A stretch of 64,000 bases of DNA from Hyposmocoma kahamanoa (lineage: Eukaryota; Arthropoda; Insecta; Lepidoptera; Cosmopterigidae), in contig NW_020653750.1 in the NCBI RefSeq assembly GCF_003589595.1, forward strand, positions 3,235,836 through 3,299,835, written 5' to 3'. The notes under the pieces were generated by a model. It had not been told where the DNA came from, searched no databases, and was given only the letters and a program-made list of their open reading frames with translations. The position numbers were made by a program, and so were the translations under genes. Positions 23,552-35,559 of this stretch are shown piece after piece; position 1 is the stretch's first letter, and each line of letters opens with the position of its first letter.

Positions 23552-23720
23552 CTTTTTTTATGATTCCAAGTGATAGAACGAACTAGTAGTAGTCCCATGA
23601 GCCTGTGTCATTCAAAACCGGAACGCTGTAATGCTCACTTTACTACTTGACAGCAGAAATAGGAAAGATAATAATACTTTCCTGGACGAACTCTTTCATA
23701 AGGAGCTCTACTGCTATTAA
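23552..23720 (-). repeat. Family A repeat with large internal deletion
   Basis: The tail end and head end are present, joined near GAACTAGTAGTAGTCCCATG. Confidence 0.8.
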
Positions 23721-23841
23721 AAATGCTCTTTGTGGTCATGACTGATGAAGATCCAAAAAAGTTTTGCCTTTTACCTACCTTCATTTGAAAAAATATGGGT
23801 ATAACGGTGTATCCATACACCATGCCTAAGAATTATAGCTT

Positions 23842-24011
23842 TTGGAAATGAAACTATTTTTCCGGATTTAAATCGCGTATATTTGTTTTTTCAACCAAAC
23901 GAACGTTACGAGCCCTTTACGGGTCCTATGGTCACGGTTGACTGCGATTTAAATCCAGAAAAATAGGTTTCATTTCCTATGTGCAACAATCGCTAAAACC
24001 TAAGAACTTGA
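23842..24011. repeat. Foldback MITE family B, internally deleted copy
   Basis: The left arm runs through GGTCACGGTTGACT and then jumps to the outer part of the right arm (TGCGATTTAAATCCAGAAAA) and the family end CTAAGAACTTGAT. The inner right arm is missing. Confidence 0.78.
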
Positions 24012-25150
24012 TAATTATAGTTGTGTCTGTCTGTTAATTTGAAGAGTTTGTAAAGTACCGACACCAGAACGCAATAGGCGTTTTGAAAAATATTTACTAC
24101 ATCCACCACGCTTTTCCCTTGTTTGTTACTTTGCCATACCATGAATGAATTCATGCGAGTTCCATGTCTGAAACAATACTTTCACCTTAATGCATTCCAA
24201 TTCCAATTTCATTTTCCGAAAACCGAATTTCCACCACACTCCATTTGGCTGATGCAACGTGCTGCTAAATTCAATAAATTCTTCGTGGTTTGCCCGCAGC
24301 TTTCATCCTTACTTCCACTTCACTGTACGAAATTGAAAAAAAAAACTGTAAAACATGTGTTTTGGTTTACTTATTATTTGAGTTATGTTACGCATTGATT
24401 TCTCATTCAATTTTAATTTTACATTTGTAGGTTTTTTTCTAACAACATTTTAAAATAATAATAATAACGGCATGAACATTAAAAGAGAAACTTATTTTAA
24501 ATATGTAAGTCATTACATTACCGACGACCTTAAGGACAATGCTGAAATTTAAAATAGAGCATAGGGCTCTAGAGGTAAGAGATAATATGTTGATCCGTAG
24601 ATATTTCCGGTTAATAGAAGAAGTAAAAATAACTCTTTTTAAAGCCTACTGTCAAAGTTTCTACACCAGGAGCCTATGTGTTGACTACACCAAACGGCCG
24701 CTGGAGACCCTACGTGTACAATACTGTAATATTTTTAGGACGACGTTGGGACTGCCTCGTTACCGGGAATGTTTGCAGAGTATGAACCTGATGCGCAGAG
24801 CTCCATCAGCATCCTACAAAATGTAGCTGGTAGGATTACCTCTCCCATATGGCAATGCTTATATATATAAAACAAACCTTTTAACTAATGAAATCCACAC
24901 ATAGGTGTTACATAATAGCGGTGTCATCACTTGCAACTACATTGTGAGAAGAAACGCTCGCAAACAGGTGGAAATGGGTCGCTTTCCAATTGACAACGCA
25001 TGATTAATGAGTTTCAACCGCGCATAAATCATACAAATGCTGTGGCACCCAATCTGAAGATCTACGGAAGCTCTACGGAACATCTACGGAGCTTCTATGA
25101 TTGAAAAGCAGGAATGTTCCGTAAATAAAATTTTGTATGAGCTTATATTA
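24012..25150. other. No host gene
   Basis: Only the non-LTR fragment at 24,490-24,835 is recognised. The 91-codon frame at 24,123 is AT-rich and matches nothing. Confidence 0.5.
24490..24835 (+). mobile_element. Fragment of non-LTR retrotransposon C-terminal region
   Basis: An open stretch encodes VKITLFKAYCQSFYTRSLCV and LRVQYCNIFRTTLGLPRYRE, the region after the RT domain in a common lepidopteran non-LTR family. No RT motifs are present and both ends are truncated. Confidence 0.72.
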
Positions 25151-25353
25151 ACTGCCTCCGTGGCCGAACGGTTACCACACCGGATTGCCACGCAGAGGTC
25201 CTCGGGTTCAATTCCCGGGCCGGGAGAAATATTTGTGTGGCCTACATTTATTTCTCCCGTGAGTTTGGGTGTAATTTGTGGTTGTCTATGTGTGTGTCCA
25301 TGGCACCCGCGACACAGGGTTTCCCTAGTGCGGGGCTATGTTGAGTGTGTGCG

Positions 25354-25406
<53 letters not shown>
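25151..25406 (+). repeat. tRNA-derived SINE (family S1) with long (ATT)n tail
   Basis: The head is TGCCTCCGTGGCCGAACGGT with box B GGTTCAATTCC. The tail is an (ATT)n run of about 50 bp (25,357-25,405). Confidence 0.9.
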
Positions 25407-25407
<1 letters not shown>

Positions 25408-25924
25408 GTACGTACTTCTTAAATCTTTGCCAATTAAAAAGATTTAGGGAATATTATTTTCATCAACAATGCAAACGGTACCTACCAACTACTCGTATGG
25501 TGATAATTACTTACTGATTTCGTTCGACTTTACCCAGGTGTAGGTAAATAGTAGTAGCATACTTACTTTATATGATACCGTCGTTCATGTAACCAAATAC
25601 TGTCGTAATTCAAACATGGTGGACGGATTTTTTTTAATGTTGACTGGATCTTATTGCGAACAATGAGATTATTTTTACTTTTACTTAATATTTAGATATC
25701 CACTTGTAAACGAAAATATAAATTTATTGGTTTCATTCAGTAATTTACTGAACTTTTTAAACGTGTCTTCTCAATTCCACCATTTTTTAGGTACCATAGT
25801 ATTTGGTTTCCTGTGCGATAATGATGTAGCCTATGGAATTTGTAATTATAATTTGTGATTTAAAAATTACCTTGGAATCGTTTGTAAACTTTGTTCCATC
25901 TATATCTATCAATATTCCATGTAT

Positions 25925-26039
25925 CGATTTAAAGCTCTGAGAGGGATTGTAACTGTTATGGACAGGCGTGTAGCTTACTTACCATCAGGCGCAGAACTTG
26001 TTCGTCCCGTCACTTGACGTTATAAAAAAAAAGAAAAAA
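25925..26039 (+). repeat. Family A repeat, 5' truncated
   Basis: It starts at GATTTAAAGCTCTGAGAGGG and ends in TTATAAAAAAAAAGAAAAAA. Confidence 0.82.
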
Positions 26040-26239
26040 TTTGAGATGTTATCTCTGCAGTTGAAGTTAACGAAGTTATAACAAACCCCGCGAGCACAAG
26101 AACGTAAATTCATTGGATTAATCCGGGATTCAAAGAGCCCAATCACAAGTGAATTTCACGAACCGTACTACTGCAAGAATAATTCGTACACTTTAATCAA
26201 CAGCGGGTGGTTTACTCCCCTTGTCCGTCCGAAAAAATC

Positions 26240-26345
26240 ACTTAGAAAAAATCCTTCGGTCCGGCTGGATTTGAACCAACGCCATCCAGCAAATCGTGCC
26301 AGACTCTATGCCAACTAAGTCATGGAACGAACTAGCGGACTTTGT
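26240..26345 (-). repeat. tRNA-derived SINE (family S2), head
   Basis: The minus strand reads ATGACTTAGTTGGCATAGAG, GGTTCAAATCC and AAGGATTTTTTC. The body is lost. Confidence 0.75.
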
Positions 26346-26887
26346 TTTTGGTTTTTATAACGACTTATTTTCCGTGGCGACATCTGTTGGAAATTTATTT
26401 TTTTTACTCAGTCGTGTACTTTTACAGCTGCCAGCGTCTGACTAGAGATGTCACTTTAATAATTTAATTGTAATTGTAAATATTACTATAATTTCAATAT
26501 AATTTGTAATACTTTCACATGTAGTGCTATTTATTCTGTAACATATGAATATAATATAAAAAAACAATAAAATTATTACGAGAATTTAGCAAGAACGTGT
26601 GCTCTGAGCCTTTATTGAAGTACTTTTTTTTATTTGAAAAGAATCTTAGGTACACGCATTCCATGCACCAAAGGATGAATCAATATTCAATCATCACGTA
26701 CCTAATAAAGTAACCAAGCGCGCATTGTATTGTAGTCTGAGACTGATTGGAAGTGGTTATTGTTAACGCTTATTTATACGTTAGCTATTTCACAGATAAA
26801 TTGCTATAACAGAGTAATTGCTATAGAACTCTGTCGAAGATTACACCATAAAATAATTTATTTATAAATCCAAAAGTTTGTTCAGTA

Positions 26888-27136
26888 AGTACTTTTGCTG
26901 CCGCCAAGCAGTAATGTGACCATTACTGTGTTTCGGTTTTGAAGGGTTAAGGGTGTTAGTAACATTACAAGCACATGGGATTTGTCAACTTGTGTCTCAG
27001 GGTTACAGGCGCAATGGCAGTGTATTTCAGATCTTTGCGATTTAAAGCTCTGAGTGGCACTGCAACTACTATGGACAGGGGTGTCGCTTACACCAGGTGC
27101 ACGACTGTTCGTGCTGTCACTTGGTATCATAAAAAA
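26888..27136 (+). repeat. Family A repeat, head truncated
   Basis: It starts at GCTGCCGCCAAGCAGTAATG and ends TATCATAAAAAA. Confidence 0.85.
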
Positions 27137-27821
27137 TGGAGACATCAGCGAGTGGTATATATACCCTTGGTATAATAAGACGAAATGGTGATCATACGAC
27201 AAAGTTCAGCAGCTCTCCTATACAAGCATTTCGTACTAACAATCTTTTAAACCTCGCTCCTGAAAAGTTACCATTTCGCAGATGCAACCTTATTTATTTA
27301 TATGAAAAGTAGAAAAAGAAGTGATAGTATTACGCACAGTACTTGCATAAAAATGTACATTGAACAATGGGTATTTTTTGTTCAACTTCATTGGTTCTTC
27401 GAGAGCTCTACCATTGTCCATTGTGGCGTAAATTTGTCAATTTTGGTTAAATAAATACTATGCCCGTTTATCACAAAGTGCCATTGTCTTTGTACTGGTC
27501 AAAGGTAAATTTTTGTTAGTTATTAATTGCTTTAATATGTACGGTTGTCGATGTGTGACCTCACGCGTGTTTCTTTTCTTCACTTTTTAGAACAAACAAT
27601 GCAGAATACGTAATAATATAAGAGTAAGATGTATAACGTTTTAAACAATTTTCTAAACTATTAGGCATTTTTCTTCAATATACTCTTTACTACGACACAT
27701 TACATTTAGCTTGACTAATAATTTTAATTGATTAACAAAAATAAAGTTAATGTTTAAAAACAACATGAGGTTTAACTATTAGCTCATTAATATCAACAAC
27801 AACTGGTATTCGTGAGCGAAG

Positions 27822-27990
27822 TGAAAACCGGTGATAGCCTAGCGTATGAACGGTTGTTTCTCAATTGAGCGGTCCATGGTTCGAATCCCTGAAGAGACAC
27901 GTACCGATGACTTTAATTTCTAACTTGCGTACACTTGTACCTGTCGCTTACTTCAAGGAAACCTGCACTGCAAGGTTCACAACCCATGGA
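27822..27990 (+). repeat. HaSE-like tRNA-derived SINE, degraded
   Basis: GTGAAAACCGGTGATAGCCT is the typical head of a widespread lepidopteran SINE. Box B is GGTTCGAATCCC, and CAAGGAAACCTGCACTGCAA follows further on. It lies directly before an S1 SINE. Confidence 0.72.
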
Positions 27991-27991
27991 A

Positions 27992-28116
27992 AACTGCCTC
28001 AGTGGCTGAAATGTTACCATGCTGGATTGCCACGCACAGAACCCGGGTTCAATTCCCGGCCGGGAGAAATATTTATACTACATTTATATCTCCCGTGAGT
28101 TTGGGTGTAATTTGTT
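27992..28116 (+). repeat. tRNA-derived SINE (family S1), 3' truncated
   Basis: CTGCCTCAGTGGCTGAAATG head, GGTTCAATTCCCGG box B and the body up to GGGTGTAATTTGTTG. Confidence 0.85.
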
Positions 28117-28499
28117 GAAAACCGCCAACCCTCCTCTTGTAAACCCGTACCCAACAGTGAGACGAGTAACGGGTTGATAATGATCAGTATTTATGAGCGA
28201 TAATGGTACGTATTTAACTACGTGAATTTAATCAAAATAATCACGATAGCCAACATTTATCTGAACCGAGCTGGGTCGTATTCGTAAGTACGTGACCAAT
28301 GGCGGTCGCTCTTTTAATTACTGCCGACAACGTGATTAACCTGTAATTGAATGCAGCGACATTGAATGGACGCATCCGAGTAATCTGTTTAGTATCTTAT
28401 TTATGGGTAACGTTGTTTGTTGGAGGAAATTCTAATCTGTTTTAATAAGCTATAACAATCTGGTTCCCTGATTTAAACCGTCATTATCATATTTTTTTT

Positions 28500-28705
28500 A
28501 TTTTTATTGAATGTCACGATGCTTGACCACCATGATATTCAATTATTTTTGTGAATACTAGTTTGTTATAATATTAATACAAAGATCGAACACTAAGAAG
28601 GAATTCCTTTGATCCGGCTGGATTGGAACCAACGTCTTCCAGCAAACTGTGCTAGACGCTATGCCAATTAAGTCACGGAACGAACCAACGGACCTTACGA
28701 ATTTT
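28500..28705 (-). repeat. tRNA-derived SINE (family S2), full length
   Basis: The minus strand reads GTGACTTAATTGGCATAGCG, GGTTCCAATCC and AAGGAATTCCTTCTTAGTGT. It ends ATCATGGTGGTCAAGCATCG and ACATTCAATAAA. Confidence 0.82.
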
Positions 28706-29553
28706 TCCATATGCTTGTTGCAGACTTTTTTTGACGAAATTTTTTTGCGGTAGCGCCATTTGTGAAAAATCTATTTCTTCACTCACTCAAGTACCTTTAC
28801 AGCCATATATGTATATGTATACTTCTTTGGCTATGTAAAAAACGAATGAAGCGTAAATCTAAGAAAGAGGCAATAACATCTCCCTTTGTGTATATTAGAT
28901 AGCAGATTTGTTGCCAACCCGCCAGCCAAATATGGTGATTATGCCAAATCTTACTTTTTACGGAGGCCTATTTACAGCAGTAGCTTATAATAAAAGGATG
29001 TGTTAAACGTACCTGAACAACACCAGCAGTATTTTCACGTGTAGAGAATTGTACCACTCCCAAGTGAAATTACAATGTGTGGGAGACACAGGTTAGTAGG
29101 TATTAATCCCTATTGCACTAGAGTCTTTAGCCTCTTTAAACTACATTACTTAATACAATGGTAATATGTTGTTATTATAAATTTACGGAACTATTGTAAA
29201 TAATAAATTGCACCCTCTTCAATATGGCAACGTTTCAAGATTCAATGAGCCAAATTAGTCGATAAATTTATAAATGCTTAAATAGGAGAGTTATAAAGTT
29301 TCGCAAATATATAACATGTTTTATGTAGTTCGCATTATTTTTATGAGTTTCATGTGATAAAAGCAGTTTTGACGTACCACATGTGGCTTTATTATATCAT
29401 GGGTACGAAATGGTGAAATTGCTTTACGAATGACAGTCAATGATCTGAAATGCTATTTGCTCACCAGTAATGGTACATAAGGGCGTTAAAAACGATATTA
29501 CTAACGATTTGCTGCAGAATTTTAATTTATTAAATTAATTTAGCTAATGTTTC

Positions 29554-29589
29554 GTGTTTTTTCTATACTTCATAGTATAGAAAAAACAC
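29554..29589. repeat. Perfect 16 bp hairpin with TCAT loop
   Basis: GTGTTTTTTCTATACT and its exact inverse are separated by four bases. Confidence 0.9.
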
Positions 29590-30404
29590 AAATTACACAA
29601 ACATCAAATAATTCAGATTTTTCGAGAGTTTAAACTTTTTGCTTAATCCTAACCTATGATATATATAAGAGAAGTACAATGCAATTAAATTTTAAAAATA
29701 TATTGCTTTCATAGGGCGGTAATGTAATGAGAAGGTCCGTGGGCGTAATGGGCACATTGCAGCCGACTTCCTGCATGTTATGGCACTGTTGATGAGCACG
29801 TGTACTAGTGCACCTCAAGGAATTTAAAAGCAAACCATGATAATATTCCTTGGGTGTGTAATGGAAGATATAACAACAAATCTATCTATTTACTTTGTAT
29901 AACAACATTTGATATAATTTCTAAGGATATAATCACTCACTGTATACAATCAACAAAAGGTATAACAACAAAAGGCATAATTTCAATGTGTATAATGAAC
30001 CTTCAGTGTAACAAACATTAGATATAATGATTAAGTGACGTAATAAACAATTAGCATAAGTACAACCAGTATAATGTAATTATTGTAGTTATTATTATTA
30101 CTATATTATTTATTGCACAGGAAAAAGCACATATTATATTTAATAAAAGGAAAAAGCAAACAAAAGGTACTGCTTATTTCTGTAAGAAATTTCTTCCTGC
30201 AGACCTAAATACAATGTATTAAATAACATAGCACATTACTTCGTTTTACGAATTGTTGAAGCGCCCTATATTATGTTATTAAGATATTTTTATTTCATTA
30301 AATGTACAATCGCAAGACATAATTGTTTTTGCATAGCTTTTTGGGTTATAAAATATATTTATTAAAACTTTAAGCAGAATATTTAATCGTATATACTAAT
30401 CTAA

Positions 30405-30970
30405 CCTAAACCCACAGGAGGAGGTCGAACCAACTAACAAATGCAAACAAATTCGGTTCTGGCACTCGCCGGCCGCTGCCGAGTCACGCTCGCTGTGCGC
30501 GCTCAGCTCGTGCAGCTTTGTCATATACTAACCTAACCTAGCAAGGGTTGTAACCCTAACAACCGTGATCAGGATCACGGCAGTAAAACAGGAAACTTCC
30601 GGTCTACAAATTTATTTAACGTGAAGTAAAAGGTAAATTAAAGAAAAATACCCTGTTATTAAACCCTTATTATGGTCGATACATGATTAACATTAATTGT
30701 ATTATGATTAAACATGAAAAGAATAAAAAAAATTAGACAATTTGATTTAGTAGTATCCGCTATCGCGGTCAAGCAGAGAGTAACCGTCGAAAGGAATAAA
30801 ATCAGAATGCGAAGGAAAATGGAACAATTCAAAATTTTAAATTTCAACGATACAATACGAATGGAGAGAGGCGATACAAAAAGGTGGGATGACGGTGTAA
30901 GGAGGTCACACCGTCACAACCTAAACCCACAGGAGGAGGTCGAACCAACTAGCAAATGCAAACAAATTCG
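30405..30970 (+). repeat. 51 bp direct repeat flanking the core of the 1,386 bp element
   Basis: The block that begins CCTAAACCCACAGGAGGAGG is present at 30405-30455 and at 30920-30970 with one difference. The 515 bp offset encloses a GC-rich patch and a Lys/Arg-rich 92-codon frame (30714-30992) whose last third lies in the second repeat. Confidence 0.8.
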
Positions 30971-30992
30971 CTTCATTCAGCGTTGCACCTAA
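30714..30992 (+). CDS. Lys/Arg-rich ORF inside the 1,386 bp TIR element
   Basis: A 92-codon frame encodes a very basic product (KRIKKIRQF, RNKIRMRRKMEQ). No transposase motif (DDE, zinc finger) is seen. It overlaps the second 51 bp repeat. It may be chance or the decayed remnant of a captured or transposase sequence. Confidence 0.2.
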   Translation: MKRIKKIRQFDLVVSAIAVKQRVTVERNKIRMRRKMEQFKILNFNDTIRMERGDTKRWDDGVRRSHRHNLNPQEEVEPTSKCKQIRFIQRCT

Positions 30993-31977
30993 ACACCACT
31001 GGAATTATAATTAATAATACATTATACTCAGTGATGTTATATCAGAAGTGTTTATATAAAATGAACATTATGCCATCAGTATATTAGATTGAAAGTTGTT
31101 ATATCAATCGTCTATTATACCTTTATATCATGCAAGATTATGTCAAATGTCTATATAGCATATATTAATTATATCGTTGAGCGTTATATCGACTAAAAAT
31201 ATGTCATTTGTTGTTATATATTACGAACCGCACCCAATATTCCCTACATTTTGTAAACAATAATACTAAGAAGAACGTTTCATAATTTAACCAAGACAAA
31301 GAGGTAAGTACTCGTATTATAATGAACATCCATAACAAGGCATGGGCAGGGTACAAGGCCCTAGCGGGTCAATTAATAATCAACTCAAGGAGTCGACGGT
31401 TAATTGACAATTATCGCGGTTAATTCTCGACCACAATTACACGCTGCGACAGTTTGAGGCAATTCTGTCATTGGATTCGTACTGTTTATTTTTAAATTCA
31501 TTGAGGTGCTAGTGGTGTTGGTAGTGTACTCACACTTTAGAACTTTTTGTTACATTATTATTTTTTTGTTATTTTATAGATGAGCAAATAACATTTGAAA
31601 TTATACACAGCACTATTCCCAACGAAAAGCAAGAAACCCTTGTGGTTGTTCTCTATAAAGATTTAAATGTGAATTTATTATTTACAATAGTTAATATAAA
31701 ACTGTAATAACAATATATAGCAATTGAATCGATTTTTGTTCCACGATGTTTTGAAGTGTTAAATACCAAAAGGGGTCGCGTGAACATTGAGACTGACAGA
31801 AATAGTAAGATAAATTGAGTTTTTTAGAAACATTTTTCTATTATTTACGATAATGTTTTGTAAATATGTAACATTAAAACATAACTAGGGGCAAAAAAGA
31901 GGTGTAACAGTGAAAAACTACTCTAGGTCTAATGTAATATGCGTCTGAGGATACACTAAACTAAATAATATTTAATA

Positions 31978-32130
31978 TTTATTTTATTGAATATCATGAT
32001 GTTTTGCCTACCATGATACTCATATATTTTTTGTGAAAATGGTCCACTAGTTTTTTATTATTATTGACACAAAGATCAAATAACACAAAGAAAATTCCTT
32101 CGATGTGACTGAACTCGAACCACACTCAGT
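31978..32130 (-). repeat. tRNA-derived SINE (family S2), minus copy of a head-to-head pair
   Basis: The body ATTGAATATCATGATGTTTT and CACAAAGATCAAATAACACA lead to the head TGACTGAACTCGAACCACAC. Confidence 0.72.
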
Positions 32131-32245
32131 AGTTCACTTGTAGCTGAGTTAGTAAAAGTGGTAGCCCTGTGTAAACAGACGATGGTTCGAGTTGACTCAG
32201 ATTAAAGGAATTTTTCGTCCGGTCTGTGTATCAATAATAATGAAC
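32131..32245 (+). repeat. tRNA-derived SINE (family S2), plus copy of a head-to-head pair
   Basis: TTGTAGCTGAGTTAGTAAAA (box A) and GGTTCGAGTTG (box B) are followed by AAAGGAATTTTTCGTCCGGT. It is joined head to head with the previous copy. Confidence 0.72.
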
Positions 32246-32469
32246 AGTGTTTAGTTTTATATTTCAGGTTTATAAAGATTTTCCTATGTCATCGTAATTT
32301 TTTTTTTTGCAAACTTTAGAGGTTTTTAAATCCGATTTGTATTCTTAAATCACAAACTGATCCATTGACAAAGATTGTCATTGAAACAATTCATTTCACT
32401 TTACATTAAAATACTAATTACTTAATACCAATGTGAAGCTACGGAAAACAATGGTTATTACATAGAGTG

Positions 32470-32477
32470 TTTGTGGG

Positions 32478-32508
<31 letters not shown>

Positions 32509-32556
32509 TTGCTTGCGTGCGTGCGTGCGTGCGTGTGCGTGTATGTGTGTGTGTTG
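32470..32556 (+). repeat. (GTGC)n/(GT)n microsatellite
   Basis: About 85 bp of GTGC units with two GCTT variants, grading into GT repeats. Confidence 0.95.
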
Positions 32557-33219
32557 TGAATGCTTGTGTATGCATGTTTAATTATAATTATTACCTTTCA
32601 ATGTATTCAATGATGACTCTCTATAAGTAACTATAGTACTAACTTTAAACTAGTTAGCGGATCACGTTGGAGTCTAGTTTACATTGTTAGCCTACATTGG
32701 ACCGCTTCCGTTGTGCTTGACACTGCGACATTGCAAGTCTACAACTCGAGTCTCGGGACACTCGTGACTCGGCTATTATCATCGCCCCACATATCAAGTA
32801 CACTTTTCCCTTAACCCGTTTCGAGTGTTTAGCACGATGTAAGTAATTGTGTACCGGTTTTTCCATACGCTATGCCACGAAGAACTAGATTTTAGAAACT
32901 GCGGTTCAAAGATATACATGAAGTGTAGAGAAATATTAGGATAATGGCTATAGTTAGTAACACGCGGGTGTCTGTGAAAACAAAGTATTTAAGCAAACAT
33001 AAGCTGTATGAGTAACCACCTATACTATGACAATGTTAAAAAAATTCACCAAGTAAGGCACTGGTAAGATGTTTATTTTGGCTTTTATAACACTTACATA
33101 TTATAAACAACTACATTATAACATAAATAGATCTGGCTGATCTTATGTAGGTATGGTTAAAGATTGAATCATAAAAGTGTACGTAGAATGGTCTTACGAT
33201 TACTCCTAGCTATTTTACT

Positions 33220-33259
33220 TATGTTGAGTGTGTGCGTTATTTACTTATTTATTTATTTT
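33220..33259 (+). repeat. tRNA-derived SINE (family S1), tail only
   Basis: ATGTTGAGTGTGTGCGTTAT followed by TTACTTATTTATTTATTTT matches the 3' end and microsatellite tail. Confidence 0.6.
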
Positions 33260-34539
33260 AAACGCAAGATGTACTGATGTAGGATCTCTACAAGACCTTG
33301 TGTATCTAGATCAGAGGTTTCTAAACTTTTATGTCTCGTTGACCACGTGCCTATTATTTCGGTTTTGTAGACCTCCATTTCTAACACGAATGTTTTTACA
33401 AATTCATCACCTTCAAATGTGTTTTAGATAGCTGACGCAGTGCTACTTTGAACAGTTTAACTGTATAGTGAAAAACTTTATGAATAAACACGTTAAATTT
33501 TGTATATTTATCTTAAATACATTTTTGTTTGTTGTGAAATGTTTACTTAATGGGTAATTTATATGTCTATTGTAATAAAATATTATGTAAGTACATAGGA
33601 ACTATCTCTGTAATGTGGATTATTCCATTTATGTAAAGCCATAATTTTGATCACGAATGAGTCGCATTAATGAGACCCACTCCGGTGGAACCCCATTAAC
33701 GTCTCATGCACCCCTTGGGTTGAAGGAGACCACTGGGGGTCAATATAGACTACTTTGAGAATCATCGTTCTAGATGAATCGATTTGTAAAGAATTAATGG
33801 TACATAATTAATACCTTCATGCCGTGTTATTGTGGTTTATTGAGAATCACAAATAACGGCGAATAAGTGACCCCTAGGACAAGGGAATGAAGAAAGTATG
33901 TGATAACAATTACGGCGTACATCTTCTAAGTTTCGAACAAAACTTAACTCATTAATATTGCGGGATTATGATTGGAAGATACCGCACGCAAAAACTTTTT
34001 TATGTGCCACTAATGACATACAACGTACATACAATGATTCTTTGTTTCGTATATGCAGGAATTATAATAAGGTTAGCACTGAGGTAGATATTATGTTTCA
34101 CCAATCTTTAGAATTATTTATATCGTCTATGAGGTCTTTAAGCTAGGTTCAAGATGTGTTCATTTTGCTTATTTTTTTGTAGATTTTTAATTTATCGCTC
34201 CAACAAACTTCTCTTTTTTTAATTTTATTAAGGTGCATTTTTTTATTTTAGAATAGGATGTTTAACCATGGATATTTTTATTTTGTTAATATTCAGGTAG
34301 GGTAAAAGAGACAATAAAAGCTTAAATACTAGAAAGTAAAACTGGGATTTTTAAATTATATGAATAAAATTGGGTCCAGGCGGCAAGGTGCCCAAGATGC
34401 TGGCAGCATTCCCCCTTTGTATTGCTATGCTAATGCGTTGGGCAATGAAGCTGCTTGCCCTTGGGTTTCCCAAACATCTATACATTTTTTGGATAAAATT
34501 TTGTACAGATGAAGGGTCATCAATCGAATCAATTAATAA

Positions 34540-34662
34540 ATTAACCTTATTGAATATCACGATGTTTTACTATAAAGATATTCAATTATTTTTGTGCCAT
34601 TACACTAAGAAAAATTTGTTAGATCTGACTGAATTCGAAATAACTCCTTCAGCATATCGTTC
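34540..34662 (-). repeat. tRNA-derived SINE (family S2), degraded
   Basis: TATTGAATATCACGATGTTT, TATTCAATTATTTTTGTGCC and ACTGAATTCGAAATAAC follow the family order. Confidence 0.68.
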
Positions 34663-35289
34663 GTGACACGTTTGTTCTTTGTATAAATAATTTTAACTCA
34701 ATATTTTACTTACAATTTAGAAAGGTATAGTCAAATTATTGTCTTTGTTTTTGGTCAGTCAATTGCAGCCCATTGCAAGTCATCCGACTCTCCCAGTGTA
34801 AAAATGAGTCGTAATAACATTTACTTTAAACTAAATTTTTCCGCAACAAACAGCAACGAGATCAAGAACAAAACGGCTAGTCAATGTGATTCAGAAGCAT
34901 TCTCGTCAATCACTAGCGTTGTGTGCTTAACGCAGTGCAATATTTATCATGTTTAGTTATAATAATACGCATTATAATGAGCAGAATACATTCATTCAAT
35001 TATTTATTTATGTTAAATGAGATAAGTAGGTACATTGAGGAATTGTTTTATATTCGTCACCTATTGCTTTCCAACTAAAAGTCTCATGTTATTGATCATA
35101 CTTTTTGCTGACGTAAATTAATATAAATGTTGTGTGACCAAAACAGAGTGCAATAATAAATACTCCAGGGCCTTATAAAAAACACTTTTTTCTAAAATTT
35201 TTGAATAATTACAAAATATTTTTTTACCTATATTTACTTGGAAAAGTTGTTAGTTAGTTTATTTGTGAACTGTGAAGATAGAGTAACGA

Positions 35290-35402
35290 CATTAACTCCA
35301 GGGGCACTATTCAGACACCCAGCTTTGATAAATTGGTCCTACCGTGAGTCGAATACTGGATCTCGCCAACTAGCAAAAAAGAACTAACCGCTGGACCACC
35401 AG
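35290..35402 (-). repeat. tRNA-like SINE head, unassigned
   Basis: The minus strand reads ATTCTGGTGGTCCAGCGGTT with a box-B-like AGTATTCGACTC. Tail sequence resembles S3 weakly. Confidence 0.5.
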
Positions 35403-35559
35403 AATTGCAAAGATAAATACATGTATTATAATACCAATTTGATCAATGACGATTGTCAATTTATCCAACATAATAATGTTTATGCACTCGTTAAATTTAA
35501 AAGTACATACAACCGATTCAGTCCTACTACAAAACAAATTTTGTTTGAAACCAAAATAC

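Larger units (their letters stand above)
27137..29850. other. SINE cluster and unassigned AT-rich DNA
   Basis: The HaSE-like, S1 and S2 SINEs and the 29,554 hairpin are the only recognisable structures. Confidence 0.5.
29851..31236. mobile_element. 1,386 bp element with long imperfect TIRs made of periodic ATATAAY motifs
   Basis: The left end starts TGGGTGTGTAAT and the right end, on the other strand, TGGGTGCGGTTCGTAAT. Both continue into GATATAACAACAAAT-type sequence. The flanks ATATTCCT (29843-29850) and ATATTCCC (31237-31244) form an 8 bp target duplication with one mismatch. Each end holds a run of motifs close to GATATAAC/GATATAAT spaced about 15-25 bp. The interior has a GC-rich patch (30,460-30,520) and a 51 bp direct repeat. 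No transposase is recognised. Superfamily unresolved; the 8 bp duplication is compatible with hAT-like or Merlin-like elements. Confidence 0.75.
31237..35289. other. No gene supported
   Basis: The S2 pair, GTGC microsatellite, S1 tail and degraded S2 copy are listed. A GC-richer patch at 32,660-32,800 has no supported exon. Confidence 0.5.

Noticed and set aside
29851..30060. CRISPR-like periodic repeats
   Set aside because: The short ATATAAY units are mirrored at the other end of a bounded TIR element with a target duplication.
32470..32556. CRISPR-like array
   Set aside because: It is a simple GTGC microsatellite with no spacers.
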